Below are positions 21,036 through 30,632 of a stretch of 64,000 nucleotides of DNA, one piece after another (positions within the stretch are counted from its first letter, which is position 1; the number at the start of each line of letters is the position of its first letter). The position numbers were made by a program, and so were the translations under genes. A model generated the notes under the pieces. That model was not told the origin of the DNA and made no database searches. It saw only the letters and a list, made by a program, of their open reading frames with translations. The stretch spans positions 1 to 64,000 of the forward strand of contig NZ_JAHHZO010000006.1 in NCBI RefSeq assembly GCF_018760785.1, read 5' to 3'. Origin of the DNA: Rhizobium sp. CSW-27 (GTDB taxonomy: Bacteria; Pseudomonadota; Alphaproteobacteria; Rhizobiales; Rhizobiaceae).

Positions 21036-22043
21036 ATGACGGGCGAAGGCTTGAGTGCCGTCCTGAATTCGATCCGGGTTTGCGAAACCGGCCTTGTGGC
21101 CATGGATCTCTTCGATCCCTGGTCGATCGAAATCGCCTATCCGAAGCCAATCACCGTCACAGTTGTGGAAGGCAGGCTCTGGCTGAAATCGCCCGACTGT
21201 CCGCCGGACGTCTTCGAGCCCGGCGACAGTTTCGTCCTGCCGCGCGGCGTTTCCCGCGGGCGCTATCTCGTATCGTCTAGTCCGGCGACCTCGCAGCACA
21301 CCACCACCCGGCGGCTCGAGGAAATGGGCCGGTTCCGGCCCCTGCTGCCCGATCGTCCCGACGTCTCGCTGCGACGCCTGGTCTGGGGGCCGGAGGGCGG
21401 TCGGCGCACTCGCCTGATGTCCTTCACCTTCGATTGGCAGGACCGAAGACTCGGGCCGCTAATCGAAGCCATTCCCGACATCATTCGCATCAAGCAGAAC
21501 TCAAGCGAGGGTTTTCTCAAAGACCCGTTCCTCGGCCTGGACTTCGACACCCATGATGCCAGCCGGCCAGGCTTTCAGGCGCTGATCGCACAGCTTGCGC
21601 AGCTTTTTCTCGTCCAGGCCATCCGCAGCTACGCCCTGCGCGATGCCGACGGACCTTGCGGGCTTCTGGCGGCACTGGCCGATGCTCATCTGTCGCGCGC
21701 ACTCAGTGCCATCCACAACGATCCAGGCCGGTCCTGGTCGGTGGAGATCCTCGCCGAACGCGCCGGTCTTTCACGCTCCCGCTTCGCGCGCCGCTTCAAC
21801 GAGGTCACAGGGATCACGCCCATGGCCTATCTCCGCTCATGGCGCCTGCATCTGGCGCGGCGGGCACTGCGCGATGGAAATGCGACTGTATCGTCCATCG
21901 CCTACGAGCTTGGCTACCAGTCGGAAGCCGCATTCCGCACCAGTTTTCGGCAGGATACGGGTCTCAGCCCCCGCGAATACGCAAAATCTGTGGCTGCGGC
22001 GAGCTTCGGTCCGAGCCATGCCGAGACGGATCAGTCGTATTAA
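21036..22043 (+). CDS. AraC-family transcriptional regulator (cupin-type sensor)
   Basis: A 335-residue regulator. Residues about 1-190 look like the AraC_binding/Cupin_6 domain (VVEGRLWLKSPD, FEPGDSFVLPRGVSRG). Two helix-turn-helix units follow: WSVEILAERAGLSRSRFARRFNEVTG and VSSIAYELGYQSEAAFRTSFRQDTG. The ATG at 21036 has AAAGGA nine bases upstream and is preferred to 21015. It lies between the MFS gene and the flavoprotein genes and probably controls them. Confidence 0.9.
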   Translation: MTGEGLSAVLNSIRVCETGLVAMDLFDPWSIEIAYPKPITVTVVEGRLWLKSPDCPPDVFEPGDSFVLPRGVSRGRYLVSSSPATSQHTTTRRLEEMGRFRPLLPDRPDVSLRRLVWGPEGGRRTRLMSFTFDWQDRRLGPLIEAIPDIIRIKQNSSEGFLKDPFLGLDFDTHDASRPGFQALIAQLAQLFLVQAIRSYALRDADGPCGLLAALADAHLSRALSAIHNDPGRSWSVEILAERAGLSRSRFARRFNEVTGITPMAYLRSWRLHLARRALRDGNATVSSIAYELGYQSEAAFRTSFRQDTGLSPREYAKSVAAASFGPSHAETDQSY

Positions 22044-22162
22044 GAGACGCTGTTGTGCAGTCACGCGCGATGAAGCGCGCTACCTTGTTGATGGCGCAGT
22101 GGAGGCGCCATGCAAGGGAGGAAATCAATGATTGCATGCACCTGCTTTTCGGGAGCCGGGCC

Positions 22163-23596
22163 ATGACGGCCTTGCCCCGAGGGATCAAGGCAGACATCAC
22201 GGCACCGGTCCGTGATGCCTTTGCCCGGGACGGCGAGGTTGGCACTGGTCCTGCCCCTCGCGCTGTTCTGTATCCCAGCAACATTCACGAGGTGCGGAAG
22301 GTTGTCGTCTGGGCAAACGAAACCCGCACTGCTCTCATTCCAGTCTCTTCCACCGGATTACGGCGCAGAGGAGACACCGTACCACTGACGGATGGAGCCG
22401 TCGTGGTGGATCTTTCCGGGATGACGAAGCTGATCCATGCGGATCCGCGCGACAAGATTGCCATCATTGAGGCGGGTGTGGATTTCGGGTCCATCGACGA
22501 AATCCTGCGCCCGCACGGTCTGCGCGCCTTCCGTCCATTGATGCCGCGTGCCGGCAAATCGGTCATTGCAAGCTATCTGGACCGAGAGCCGATCATCAAT
22601 GCCGACGTCCATTGGGATCCTGCCGATCCATTCGGCGGAACGGCGATCATTTCCGGCGGCGGCGAACTGACCCTGAACGGTTCGGCAGCACTGGAAGGAA
22701 CGCTGAAGGAGCAGTTGGAACGGGGCCACCGCCATATGGTGACCTTCGGACCTGGCAATGTCGATCTCACGCGCGTCCTGCAGGGGTCTCAAGGATCGCT
22801 CGGCGTCATGGGCTGGGCCGCCATCTATTGCGAACGCCTGCCGAAAGTCGAAGACAGTCTCTTTCTCTGTTCCGAGACCCCGTCGGCCGTGCTGGCGGCG
22901 ATGCGGGAGGCTGTACACCGACGGATCTGCACGACCGCCTTCGTGGTGGACAGGGTACAACTGGCAATGCTGCTCGGCCTCGAAATGGACGCCGCCGCGA
23001 TGCTGCCGGCCTGGACCTTCTTCGCCACGCAGGCGGGTTACGTCCACGCCCCGGAACGGAAGGTCGCCTGGCAGCGTTCGGATCTGGAAGAGGTCGCCGC
23101 CCGCCATGGCGCACGCCTCGAAAAGACCCTTCTCGGAACATCCGCCGACGCTCTCGCAGACAGGCTGCGGCAATCGCCCCGTGTCTGTTATCGGGATGTG
23201 CCCTTCGGCGCCCACAAGGAACTGTTCTTCCTGCATCCGATCTCATCGGTGGAGAGGATGCTCGACATCCAGGAAGCGCATCTGAGGACAGGTGCCTTGG
23301 CCGCACGGCCCGTCGGCACCTATATCCAGCCCCTCGCACAGGGCACCTTTGCCCATGTGGAGCGCGTGATGCCGCACGGCCCGGACGCGGATGTCGGAGC
23401 CGACTGGCGTAGCCTCGCCGAGGCGAGCCTGCGCGCCGGCGCCTTTTACAGCCGCCCGCATGGCGTGGCCCGCGACCTCGCCTTCCTGCGGGACGACGGC
23501 AGCGCCGCGCGGATGATCGGCGCCGCAAAGGCTCTGCTCGATCCGTGCAATGTCATGAACCCCAATCGTTTTGTCGTGCAGGAGGCAATCGGATGA
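22163..23596 (+). CDS. FAD-binding oxidoreductase, GlcD/GlcE-type (component 1)
   Basis: A 477-residue flavoprotein with a PCMH-type FAD domain (AVLYPSNIHEVRKVVVWANETRT, then VVDLSGMTKLIHAD) and the C-terminal cap ending DPCNVMNPNRFV, the conserved signature of FAD-linked 2-hydroxyacid dehydrogenases. ATG at 22163 has GGGAG seven bases upstream; 22136 is an alternative. Its stop overlaps the next gene by ATGA. It most likely forms a complex with the Fe-S and second flavoprotein downstream. The substrate is unknown. Confidence 0.85.
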   Translation: MTALPRGIKADITAPVRDAFARDGEVGTGPAPRAVLYPSNIHEVRKVVVWANETRTALIPVSSTGLRRRGDTVPLTDGAVVVDLSGMTKLIHADPRDKIAIIEAGVDFGSIDEILRPHGLRAFRPLMPRAGKSVIASYLDREPIINADVHWDPADPFGGTAIISGGGELTLNGSAALEGTLKEQLERGHRHMVTFGPGNVDLTRVLQGSQGSLGVMGWAAIYCERLPKVEDSLFLCSETPSAVLAAMREAVHRRICTTAFVVDRVQLAMLLGLEMDAAAMLPAWTFFATQAGYVHAPERKVAWQRSDLEEVAARHGARLEKTLLGTSADALADRLRQSPRVCYRDVPFGAHKELFFLHPISSVERMLDIQEAHLRTGALAARPVGTYIQPLAQGTFAHVERVMPHGPDADVGADWRSLAEASLRAGAFYSRPHGVARDLAFLRDDGSAARMIGAAKALLDPCNVMNPNRFVVQEAIG

Positions 23597-24918
23597 ACGA
23601 CGCATCCCTTCCCGGTGAACGTCTGGCCTCGATGGACCGCTGCACGCGCTGTTCGCAGTGCAAGTTCGTGCCGGTGCCGAAAAGCAAGGCACACATGTCC
23701 GCCTGCCCGAGCATGGATTTTGTCGAATTCCATGCCGGTAGTGCCAGCGGTCAGTTGATCATGGCCTCCGGCATCGCCCATGGCGAATTCGGCTACACGC
23801 CGTCCATGCTGGAGACCGTCAGCGCCTGCACCATGTGCGGTGCCTGCGATACCGCCTGCAAGGTCAATTTCGCCGAAATCGTCGAACCGCTGGACGGCCT
23901 TTATGCCTTGCGCGCACGCATGGTCGCCGATGGCCAGTCACCGAAACGACACCGTGAGGTCATGGACAAGATCGCAGCCTTCGGCAATTCGCAAGGCCTG
24001 CCCCGCAGCGACCGGGCGAACTGGGCGAGCGGACTCGCTTTCCTGCCTCGGGCCGACATTCTCGTGCATGTCGGAAGCGTGCTCAGTTACGACACCGGCA
24101 AGCATGACAGCCTGCAGGCGATCGTGCGCACGCTGCAGCAGGCCGGCCTTTCTCTTGCCTATCTGGGGCAGGACGAAGGTTCCTGCGGCATGCTGGCCTG
24201 GGATCTCGGTTATCATAAGCAGGCGAAGGCCTTGGCGGAAACCTTCATCCGGCAGGTCCGGCAAGCCGGCGCGCGCACTGTTGTCACATTTTCGTCTTCG
24301 GCCATTTCGGTCTATCGCAGCATCTATCCGCGCATGGGGATCGATCTATCCGGTATCCGGTTCCTCCACTTCACCGAGTTTCTGCTCGCACTCACCGCGA
24401 AAGGCCTCGTGTCGCTGACGCCGTCGGGGCAATATGCCGGTGGGACGGTGGCCTTCCATGACACCTGCAAGCTGGGCCGCCTGACCGAGCCCTATCAAGA
24501 AGCAGACCGCTCCGTGACCAAGGAAATGGGCGGCATCTTTGCCAGCCGCAGTCCCCAGGCACTGCATTTCTCGCGCAATGGCATCTATGATGCCCCGCGC
24601 GCCCTCCTGAAGCACATGGGAATAGAGGTGGAGGAACTCGAGCGCAGCCGCGAATTCAGCTATTGTTGTGGCGCACAGGGCGGCGTGAAGGAAACGCTGC
24701 CGGCCGCCGCAAAGATGGCTGCACGCAATCGCCTCGCCGAATTGCAGGAAACCGAAAGCGAAATCCTGGTCAGCGCTTGCGGCAACTGTGCCCACCACCT
24801 CGGCAAGCATGTTCGTGCACCGGCGACGGTGATCGACCTCATCGACATCCTGGCACCGAACCTGGCGCCATGTTCATCCCGCGAGACCGGGGTGACGGCA
24901 ACCGAGGGAGCCTGCTGA
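23593..24918 (+). CDS. (Fe-S)-binding CCG-domain protein, GlcF/GlpC-like (component 2)
   Basis: A 441-residue electron-transfer subunit. Two [4Fe-4S] motifs: C17-x2-C20-x2-C23 with C38, and C79-x2-C82-x2-C85-x3-C89. Two CCG-type domains follow: HDTCKLGR and YCCGAQGG, and a last CGNCAHHLG. This is the layout of GlcF, LldE/LutA and GlpC proteins, which pass electrons from a flavoprotein to quinone. It is coupled to the flavoprotein before it by ATGA and lies two bases from the one after it. Confidence 0.9.
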   Translation: MNDASLPGERLASMDRCTRCSQCKFVPVPKSKAHMSACPSMDFVEFHAGSASGQLIMASGIAHGEFGYTPSMLETVSACTMCGACDTACKVNFAEIVEPLDGLYALRARMVADGQSPKRHREVMDKIAAFGNSQGLPRSDRANWASGLAFLPRADILVHVGSVLSYDTGKHDSLQAIVRTLQQAGLSLAYLGQDEGSCGMLAWDLGYHKQAKALAETFIRQVRQAGARTVVTFSSSAISVYRSIYPRMGIDLSGIRFLHFTEFLLALTAKGLVSLTPSGQYAGGTVAFHDTCKLGRLTEPYQEADRSVTKEMGGIFASRSPQALHFSRNGIYDAPRALLKHMGIEVEELERSREFSYCCGAQGGVKETLPAAAKMAARNRLAELQETESEILVSACGNCAHHLGKHVRAPATVIDLIDILAPNLAPCSSRETGVTATEGAC

Positions 24919-24919
24919 C

Positions 24920-26608
24920 ATGGCAGCGAAAACCGGCAGACATCGCCTGACCCTCAGCCCTCAGGCCAGGAGTGAACTGGAAACCATTTTGGGCGCCCGT
25001 TATGTCACGGACGACCCGGCCCTAATGTCGGGATATGCGTGGAACACCGGCGTCGGCAAGATCCCGAGCGGCGACAAATTCACGTCGATCTGGCCGATTG
25101 CCGTGGTCCTGCCCGCAACGACCGAAGAAGTGGCAGCCGTCGTCAAATGCTGCAAGCGACACGGCCTGAGCTTCCGTCCCCATTCGACGGGCTACGGCTC
25201 GATGGGCTGCGTCACATCTCCCGACTCGATCTGCATCGATCTCAGGCGGATGGACCACCTGGAGATCCTGCCGGACGATCGCATGGCGGTGATCGGCCCC
25301 TATGCAACCGCCAATCAGCTGCAGGCGGAAGCCCGCAAGCACGGCCTCACCTGTCACGTCGTCGGCGCCGGACCGGCCCATTCCCCCCTCGCCTCCGCCA
25401 CCTCCCTGATTGGCGTGGGGATCACCTCACAATTCACCAGCGCCAACATGCGCAACATGCTGGCCTGGGAATGGGTGACGCCGGAGGGCGAGATCATCCG
25501 CGGCGGCAGCGCCGCAAGCGATCTCGGCTGGTATGCCAGCGATGGCCCGGGGCCGGGAACGCGCGGTCTGCTGCGCGGCTTCTTCGGCGGTGGCGGCGGT
25601 ATCGGCGTGTTCACGCGCATCGGCATCAAGCTCTTTCCGATCAACCAGAAGGGCGAGATGCAAACGGTCGGCCAAGTGCCGCAGTTGCGCTCCGTCCTGC
25701 CTGCGCACACCGCGCTCCTGCACGCGCTCTTTCCGGATTACGAAGCCCAGCGAGCCGCGACCTTCGACCTGTTGCAGGACGATGTCTGCACCGTCCTGTT
25801 GCGCATGCCGCCCAATCACATCGGCTGGACCCTCACCGAGACCAATGCCGAATTCGTGCGAAGGACCCGGGACGGAACGCTGCCGGAGCCGGCACAACTG
25901 CACAACGGCGCGAGCTGGACAATCCTGATCGCATCACGCTCTGCGGCGGAGCACCGCTGGCGCGACGAGACCGTGCGCGACATAGTCATCCGCCATGGCG
26001 GACACTTCGCCGTGCTGCAGCAGGAGGAGGAAGAGCTTCTCTACCACAACTTTGCCACCTCCCAGTACGTCCCACGCGTTCTCAGGGCCTCGGGTGGGAT
26101 CACGACCAGCTTCGGCGTGCTGGACAGCTTCCACTTCCTGCCCAAGGCGGTCGAGATGGGCGAGATGATGCTGGCCAAGGACTCTGCACCCGGAGGCGCC
26201 TTGTGCGAGGGCAGTCCGGATGAACAATGGATATGGCCGCACGAGGGCCGCTACATGTGGGGCGAGAACATCATTCACTTCGACGCCACCAGCGAAGCCT
26301 CGCGTGCGGCGGGCGCCCTCGCCCTGATCGGCCATTTCGCCGCCCAATGGAAGGACCCGGTCGGCATGACGGGGCTTCTCGTCGGCCCCATCCAGGACGT
26401 CACGGGCCCGCGCATCGGCAAGGCGCCGGCCTTCGCCCGCAAGGTCAAGACCTATTTCGACAAGGATGACCGGTCGAAGACCAAGGAATACGTCATCCCC
26501 AACATGCCGCCTCTGGTGGAAAAGATCCTGCCGGCACTCCGGCCCGTGTTTTCCAACCAGATGGTGCTCAGGGCCATGTCGAAAATGCTCGGCAAAAACG
26601 GTATGTGA
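24920..26608 (+). CDS. FAD-binding oxidoreductase, GlcD-type (component 3)
   Basis: A 562-residue flavoprotein with its own PCMH FAD domain (IWPIAVVLPATTEEVAAVVK; FRPHSTGYGSMG; FFGGGGGIGVFTRIGIKLFP) and a large C-terminal substrate half. It is clearly different from the first flavoprotein. Two GlcD-like flavoproteins around one Fe-S protein is the shape of glycolate oxidase (GlcD-GlcE-GlcF), but gene order and sizes differ. Substrate unknown; a hydroxyacid or an aromatic/terpenoid alcohol are both possible. Confidence 0.86.
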   Translation: MAAKTGRHRLTLSPQARSELETILGARYVTDDPALMSGYAWNTGVGKIPSGDKFTSIWPIAVVLPATTEEVAAVVKCCKRHGLSFRPHSTGYGSMGCVTSPDSICIDLRRMDHLEILPDDRMAVIGPYATANQLQAEARKHGLTCHVVGAGPAHSPLASATSLIGVGITSQFTSANMRNMLAWEWVTPEGEIIRGGSAASDLGWYASDGPGPGTRGLLRGFFGGGGGIGVFTRIGIKLFPINQKGEMQTVGQVPQLRSVLPAHTALLHALFPDYEAQRAATFDLLQDDVCTVLLRMPPNHIGWTLTETNAEFVRRTRDGTLPEPAQLHNGASWTILIASRSAAEHRWRDETVRDIVIRHGGHFAVLQQEEEELLYHNFATSQYVPRVLRASGGITTSFGVLDSFHFLPKAVEMGEMMLAKDSAPGGALCEGSPDEQWIWPHEGRYMWGENIIHFDATSEASRAAGALALIGHFAAQWKDPVGMTGLLVGPIQDVTGPRIGKAPAFARKVKTYFDKDDRSKTKEYVIPNMPPLVEKILPALRPVFSNQMVLRAMSKMLGKNGM

Positions 26609-26625
26609 TCGATCCGGAATTCCAT

Positions 26626-26671
26626 CCGGCGCAAGCGGGCCGCGTCTGATGGCGCGGCCCGCTTGCGCCGG
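26626..26671. repeat. Perfect 19-bp hairpin between component 3 and the SDR gene
   Basis: The 19-base arm starting CCGGCGCAAGCGGG is matched exactly by the complement ending CTTGCGCCGG, with loop TCTGATGG. No T-run follows on either strand, so it is not a normal intrinsic terminator. It could stabilise the upstream mRNA, partly block readthrough, or be a REP-like element. Confidence 0.75.
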
Positions 26672-26765
26672 TGGTGGATCGGATATCTGATTGCGGCTTC
26701 GATCCGCAGCCGTTCGCCCCATGGGCAAAACACTCGGAAACGCAAACGTCGAGGAGAAAACAGGC

Positions 26766-27545
26766 ATGCCGCGTGACACGTCCCCGCTGACCGTGATGTT
26801 CGGACTCAAGGGCAAACGGGCCCTCGTCACGGGCGGCACGTCCGGAATCGGCCTCGCCATCGTCGAAACCTTTGCCAGCGCCGGCGCCAGAGTCGTGGCC
26901 TGCTCGGACCGGTCTGACGACGTTGCCGGCTTCTCCGTTCCGAACGCGGTTGCCCTGCACCACCGGCTTTCGGACAAGCGCGCAGCGCTCGATCTCGTGA
27001 CGCACGCCGAAGCCGAAGCGGGCGGAGCCTTTGACATCCTCGTTTGCAATGCCGGCATCGAAGGGCCGACGGGTGCGACCGGAGAAGCCGAGGAGGACGC
27101 CTACCGGCGCGTTTTCGACATCAATCTGCATTCGGCCTATTGGCTGGCGGCACGATGCAAGGAAGGCATGGCAGCGGCCGGCGGCGGCTCCATCATTCTG
27201 ATGGCGAGCCTCGCTGCCCTGCGCGGCAACCGGATGATCGGGATCTATGCCATGTCAAAGGCGGCCTTGTGCCAGATGGCGCGCAATCTCGCCGTCGAAC
27301 TCGGTCCCCTCAACATCCGGACCAATGCCATTGCCCCCGGCCTGATCGAAACACCCTTTTCTCGGCAATTGCTGTCGAACCAAGAATTCATCGAACGCAG
27401 GCTGCGGGCAACGCCGCTTCGCCGCGTCGGCCAGCCGGAGGAGATCGCCGCGGCGGCACTTTTCCTGGCCGGTCGGGGCGGCGCCTTCGTCAACGGCCAG
27501 ACACTGCTGATCGACGGCGGCACGCTGGTGAGCGACGGAAGCTAG
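26766..27545 (+). CDS. Short-chain dehydrogenase/reductase (SDR)
   Basis: A 259-residue SDR with the nucleotide motif TGGTSGIG near residue 20, NAG (VCNAGIE), and the catalytic Y-x3-K in YAMSK. The C terminus FVNGQTLLIDGGTLVSDG is standard. Start at 26766 has GAGGAG nine bases upstream. It could oxidise a secondary alcohol or hydroxyacyl intermediate. It lies downstream of the flavoprotein complex, behind the long hairpin. Confidence 0.92.
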   Translation: MPRDTSPLTVMFGLKGKRALVTGGTSGIGLAIVETFASAGARVVACSDRSDDVAGFSVPNAVALHHRLSDKRAALDLVTHAEAEAGGAFDILVCNAGIEGPTGATGEAEEDAYRRVFDINLHSAYWLAARCKEGMAAAGGGSIILMASLAALRGNRMIGIYAMSKAALCQMARNLAVELGPLNIRTNAIAPGLIETPFSRQLLSNQEFIERRLRATPLRRVGQPEEIAAAALFLAGRGGAFVNGQTLLIDGGTLVSDGS

Positions 27546-27609
27546 GCCGGCTCCGCGAGAGGACAAAGGGGGCGGCCTCTATCGAGCCGCGCCACTCTGG
27601 CGTTTGGTC

Positions 27610-29037
27610 TCAGGCGGCTTCGCTGACGAACAGCGTCTGCGAATTGGTGTATTCGCCGAGCCCTTCCAGAGCGTTCTCGATGCCGATGCCCGACTGCTTG
27701 TGACCGCCGAAGGCAATATGCGGCGAGAAGCTGTGGATCTCGTTGACCCAGACCGTTCCGGCCTCGATGCGTTCGGCAATACCGCGGGCGGTCACCACAT
27801 CCTTGCCCCAGACCGAGGCGGCCAGACCGTATTCCGTGTCGTTGGCACGGGCGATTACATCGTCGAGATCCTTGAACTTCAAGAGCGGCAGCACCGGCCC
27901 GAAGGCTTCCTCGACGACGACGCGGCTATCTTCCGGCGGGTTGTCGATGATCGTCACCGGCACGAAGAAGCCTTTGCGGTCCTCGATCTCGCCGCCGAGC
28001 AGGAAGCGATACCCCTTGTCCTTCGCGTCAGCCAGAAGGTTCTTCAATTTCTCGAACTGCATGCGGTTCTGAATTGGGCCGAGATCCGTGCCCTGCTCGG
28101 CGCCATCGCCGACCTTGACGGTCCTGGCATAGGCAACGAGCGCTTCGGCCAACGCGTCATAGATATCCTCGTGGATATAGAGCCGCTTGGCCGCGACGCA
28201 GAACTGAGCGCTGTTCTGGAAGGCGGCCCAGAACAGCTTTTCCGCCGTTTCCTTGACATTGACATCCGGCAGGACGATCGCCGGGTCGTTGCCGCCGAGT
28301 TCCAGCGTGATGCGCTTCAGATTGCCCGAGCAGGCTTCCATGATCTTGCGGCCTGTGGCGGTCGACCCAGTGAAGCTGATCTTGCGGATATCCTTGTGCT
28401 GGGTCAGCCAGGCACCCAATTCGTTGCCGCCGGAGACGATGTTCAGCACTCCGGGCGGCAGGATATCACGGGCGATCTCGCCGAGCTTCAAGGTGCAAAG
28501 CGGCGTATAGGGCGAGGGCTTCAGAACCATGGTGTTGCCGGCCACCAGGGCCGGCGCGATCTTCCAGACGGCAAGCAGGATCGGGAAGTTCCACGGCGTG
28601 ATGCCGCCAACGACACCGAGCGGCACGCGCCGTGTCTCGACGGTGCGGCCTTCCGTCTTTTCAACCACATGCAGCGGCAGTTCCTGCTTGGCGATTTCGC
28701 GGCACCAGATCGATGAGCCACCGACCTCCCATTCCGCCCCCTTGCGTGCCTTGCCCTGTTCCAGCGTCAAGAGATGCATGAATTCTTCCGCATGGGCGTC
28801 GATCGCGCCGCCGAGGCGCGCAATGAAGCCCTGACGCTCGGCGATCGGCCGAGCGGACCAGGCCGGGAATGCGGCCTTGGCCGCAGAAACCGCCTCTTCG
28901 AGTTGCTCGCGACTCGCATCCGGCGCCCGGGCGATCACCTCTTCGGTGGCCGGATTGAAAACTTCGAAAGTGGCGGCAGTGCTTATGCCCTTGCCACCGA
29001 TGGTCATCGTGTAATCGGAGTTGAAATTGATGGACAT
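27610..29037 (-). CDS. NAD(P)-dependent aldehyde dehydrogenase
   Basis: A 475-residue ALDH. The catalytic cysteine is C280 (NSAQFCVAAKR) and the general base is E246 (ELGGND). Cofactor loop FTGSTATGR is present. It is last in the operon alcohol dehydrogenase, acyl-CoA ligase, ALDH. GGGAGG stands seven bases before the ATG. Inferred role: oxidise the aldehyde made by the operon's alcohol dehydrogenase to the acid used by the CoA ligase. Confidence 0.93.
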   Translation of the reverse strand: MSINFNSDYTMTIGGKGISTAATFEVFNPATEEVIARAPDASREQLEEAVSAAKAAFPAWSARPIAERQGFIARLGGAIDAHAEEFMHLLTLEQGKARKGAEWEVGGSSIWCREIAKQELPLHVVEKTEGRTVETRRVPLGVVGGITPWNFPILLAVWKIAPALVAGNTMVLKPSPYTPLCTLKLGEIARDILPPGVLNIVSGGNELGAWLTQHKDIRKISFTGSTATGRKIMEACSGNLKRITLELGGNDPAIVLPDVNVKETAEKLFWAAFQNSAQFCVAAKRLYIHEDIYDALAEALVAYARTVKVGDGAEQGTDLGPIQNRMQFEKLKNLLADAKDKGYRFLLGGEIEDRKGFFVPVTIIDNPPEDSRVVVEEAFGPVLPLLKFKDLDDVIARANDTEYGLAASVWGKDVVTARGIAERIEAGTVWVNEIHSFSPHIAFGGHKQSGIGIENALEGLGEYTNSQTLFVSEAA

Positions 29038-29099
29038 GATGGAACCTCCCGTTTCCGGCCTTGAAAAACGTCATGTGGTGTGGATGCCGGCCATCCCCT

Positions 29100-30620
29100 T
29101 CAGGCGGATGCCTGTTCTTTTTCCGGAGGAATTGCGCCTCGCAGGTTTCGGCGCAGCACCTTTCCCGTGCTGTTCTTCGGCAGATCGTCAACGAAGATCA
29201 CCCGACGCGGGATCTTGTAGGATGCGAGATGCTTGCGGCAGTGGCTGAGGAGTTCTTCCTCGTTCAGCGAGACCGCGAGATGGCGCACGACGAAGGCCTG
29301 GGCGAGTTCGCCCTTTTCCTCGTCGGCGATCCCGGCGACCGCGACCATGGCGACGGCCGGATGCATCGCGATCACCTCCTCCAGTTCCGCCGGATAGACA
29401 TTGTAACCGGCGGTAATGATCATGTCCTTCTTGCGGTCCACGATGAAGATGTAGCCATCGTCATCGACGCGGGCGACGTCGCCTGTGGAGAGCCAGCCAT
29501 CCGCATCGATGGTCTCGCGCGTCGCCGCCTCGTTGCGCCAGTAGCCCTTCGTCACCATGGCGCCGCGCACCATAAGTTCACCGGGCGTGCCCGGCGCAAC
29601 CGTCAGGGAACGGTCTTCCAGGTCCGCGATCCGCGCCTCCAGGCCCGGCATGGGCAAGCCGATCGAACCCGGCCGCGGGCTCCAATAGGGCGAATGGCTG
29701 ACAGCGGGACCGGCGACTTCCGTCATGCCCCAGAGTTCCAGCAGCGGGCAGCCGAAGCGGTCGGTGACGGCATGGATCTTGGCGATCGGCATGGTCTGCC
29801 CGCCGACCGTGCAACGTGTCAGGCTGGAGAGATCCGCTTCGCCGATAAGGGGATTCGCCAGCATCTGGTAGAACATGGTCGGCACGCCTTCGAACAGCGT
29901 CGCCTTTTCCGTCGCGATCAGCTGCAACGCCTCACCCGCGTCGAACCGCGGCGTTGTGATGAGACGTGCACCGACGAGGAAGCAGGCGTTCATCACGATA
30001 TTGCCGTAGACATGCGGAAACGGCAGCGAGGTGAGCACGGCATCGCCCGCATGGCGTACATGCATGGTCGCGGTTCCGGCCAGGCTTGCGAAGAGGCCGC
30101 CATGCGTCATGGTGGCGCCTTTCGGCCGCCCCGTCGTTCCAGACGTGTAACCGATGGTAAACAGGTCTTCCGGCGAGCGTTCGACCGGCAGCATATAGGC
30201 GCCGTCCAGCAGCCCGATCAGGTCCTCCGCATCCGGCGCAGCGCCGAGAGTGAAGACATGGGCCCGGCTGGTGAAGGCGGCACGGCGCTCTGCCGGGCAG
30301 ATCAGCGCGGAGGCTTCCGAATCCTCGGCGATATAGGCGACTTCCTCGGCACTCAGCAGGAAATTGGCGGGAACGACGACGGCCCCGAGTCGCGCGATGG
30401 CGTGATAGGCAACGACCCATTGCCAGCCGTTCGGCAGGTGCAGGACGACGCGATCGCCCGCCTTCAGGCCGCGCTCGGCAAAGCCGCCCGCCATGCGCCC
30501 GGCGAGATCATCGATCTCCCGGAAGCTGAATGACCGGATGCCGGGCAAAGTCAGCGCTGTCTTTTCGCCAAAGCGGCGGGCGGCATTGAAGGCGAGATCG
30601 CTGATCCGGGATATCGACAT
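29100..30620 (-). CDS. AMP-dependent acyl-CoA ligase
   Basis: A 506-residue adenylate-forming enzyme. The P-loop motif reads YTSGTTGRPKGAT, followed by the A5 region LLELWGMTE, the A7/A8 hinge STGDVARVDDDGYIFIVDRKKDMI and the catalytic lysine near PKNSTGKVLRR. It makes an acyl-CoA from a free acid. The start is an ATG after a GTG codon, eight bases after AGGAGG. Middle gene of the operon. Confidence 0.93.
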   Translation of the reverse strand: MSISRISDLAFNAARRFGEKTALTLPGIRSFSFREIDDLAGRMAGGFAERGLKAGDRVVLHLPNGWQWVVAYHAIARLGAVVVPANFLLSAEEVAYIAEDSEASALICPAERRAAFTSRAHVFTLGAAPDAEDLIGLLDGAYMLPVERSPEDLFTIGYTSGTTGRPKGATMTHGGLFASLAGTATMHVRHAGDAVLTSLPFPHVYGNIVMNACFLVGARLITTPRFDAGEALQLIATEKATLFEGVPTMFYQMLANPLIGEADLSSLTRCTVGGQTMPIAKIHAVTDRFGCPLLELWGMTEVAGPAVSHSPYWSPRPGSIGLPMPGLEARIADLEDRSLTVAPGTPGELMVRGAMVTKGYWRNEAATRETIDADGWLSTGDVARVDDDGYIFIVDRKKDMIITAGYNVYPAELEEVIAMHPAVAMVAVAGIADEEKGELAQAFVVRHLAVSLNEEELLSHCRKHLASYKIPRRVIFVDDLPKNSTGKVLRRNLRGAIPPEKEQASA

Positions 30621-30632
30621 CACGAGACCCTC

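Noticed and set aside
19537-21039. 500-codon plus-strand frame overlapping the MFS gene
   Set aside because: Shadow of the MFS gene: Arg/Gly/Ala-rich translation without membrane helices.
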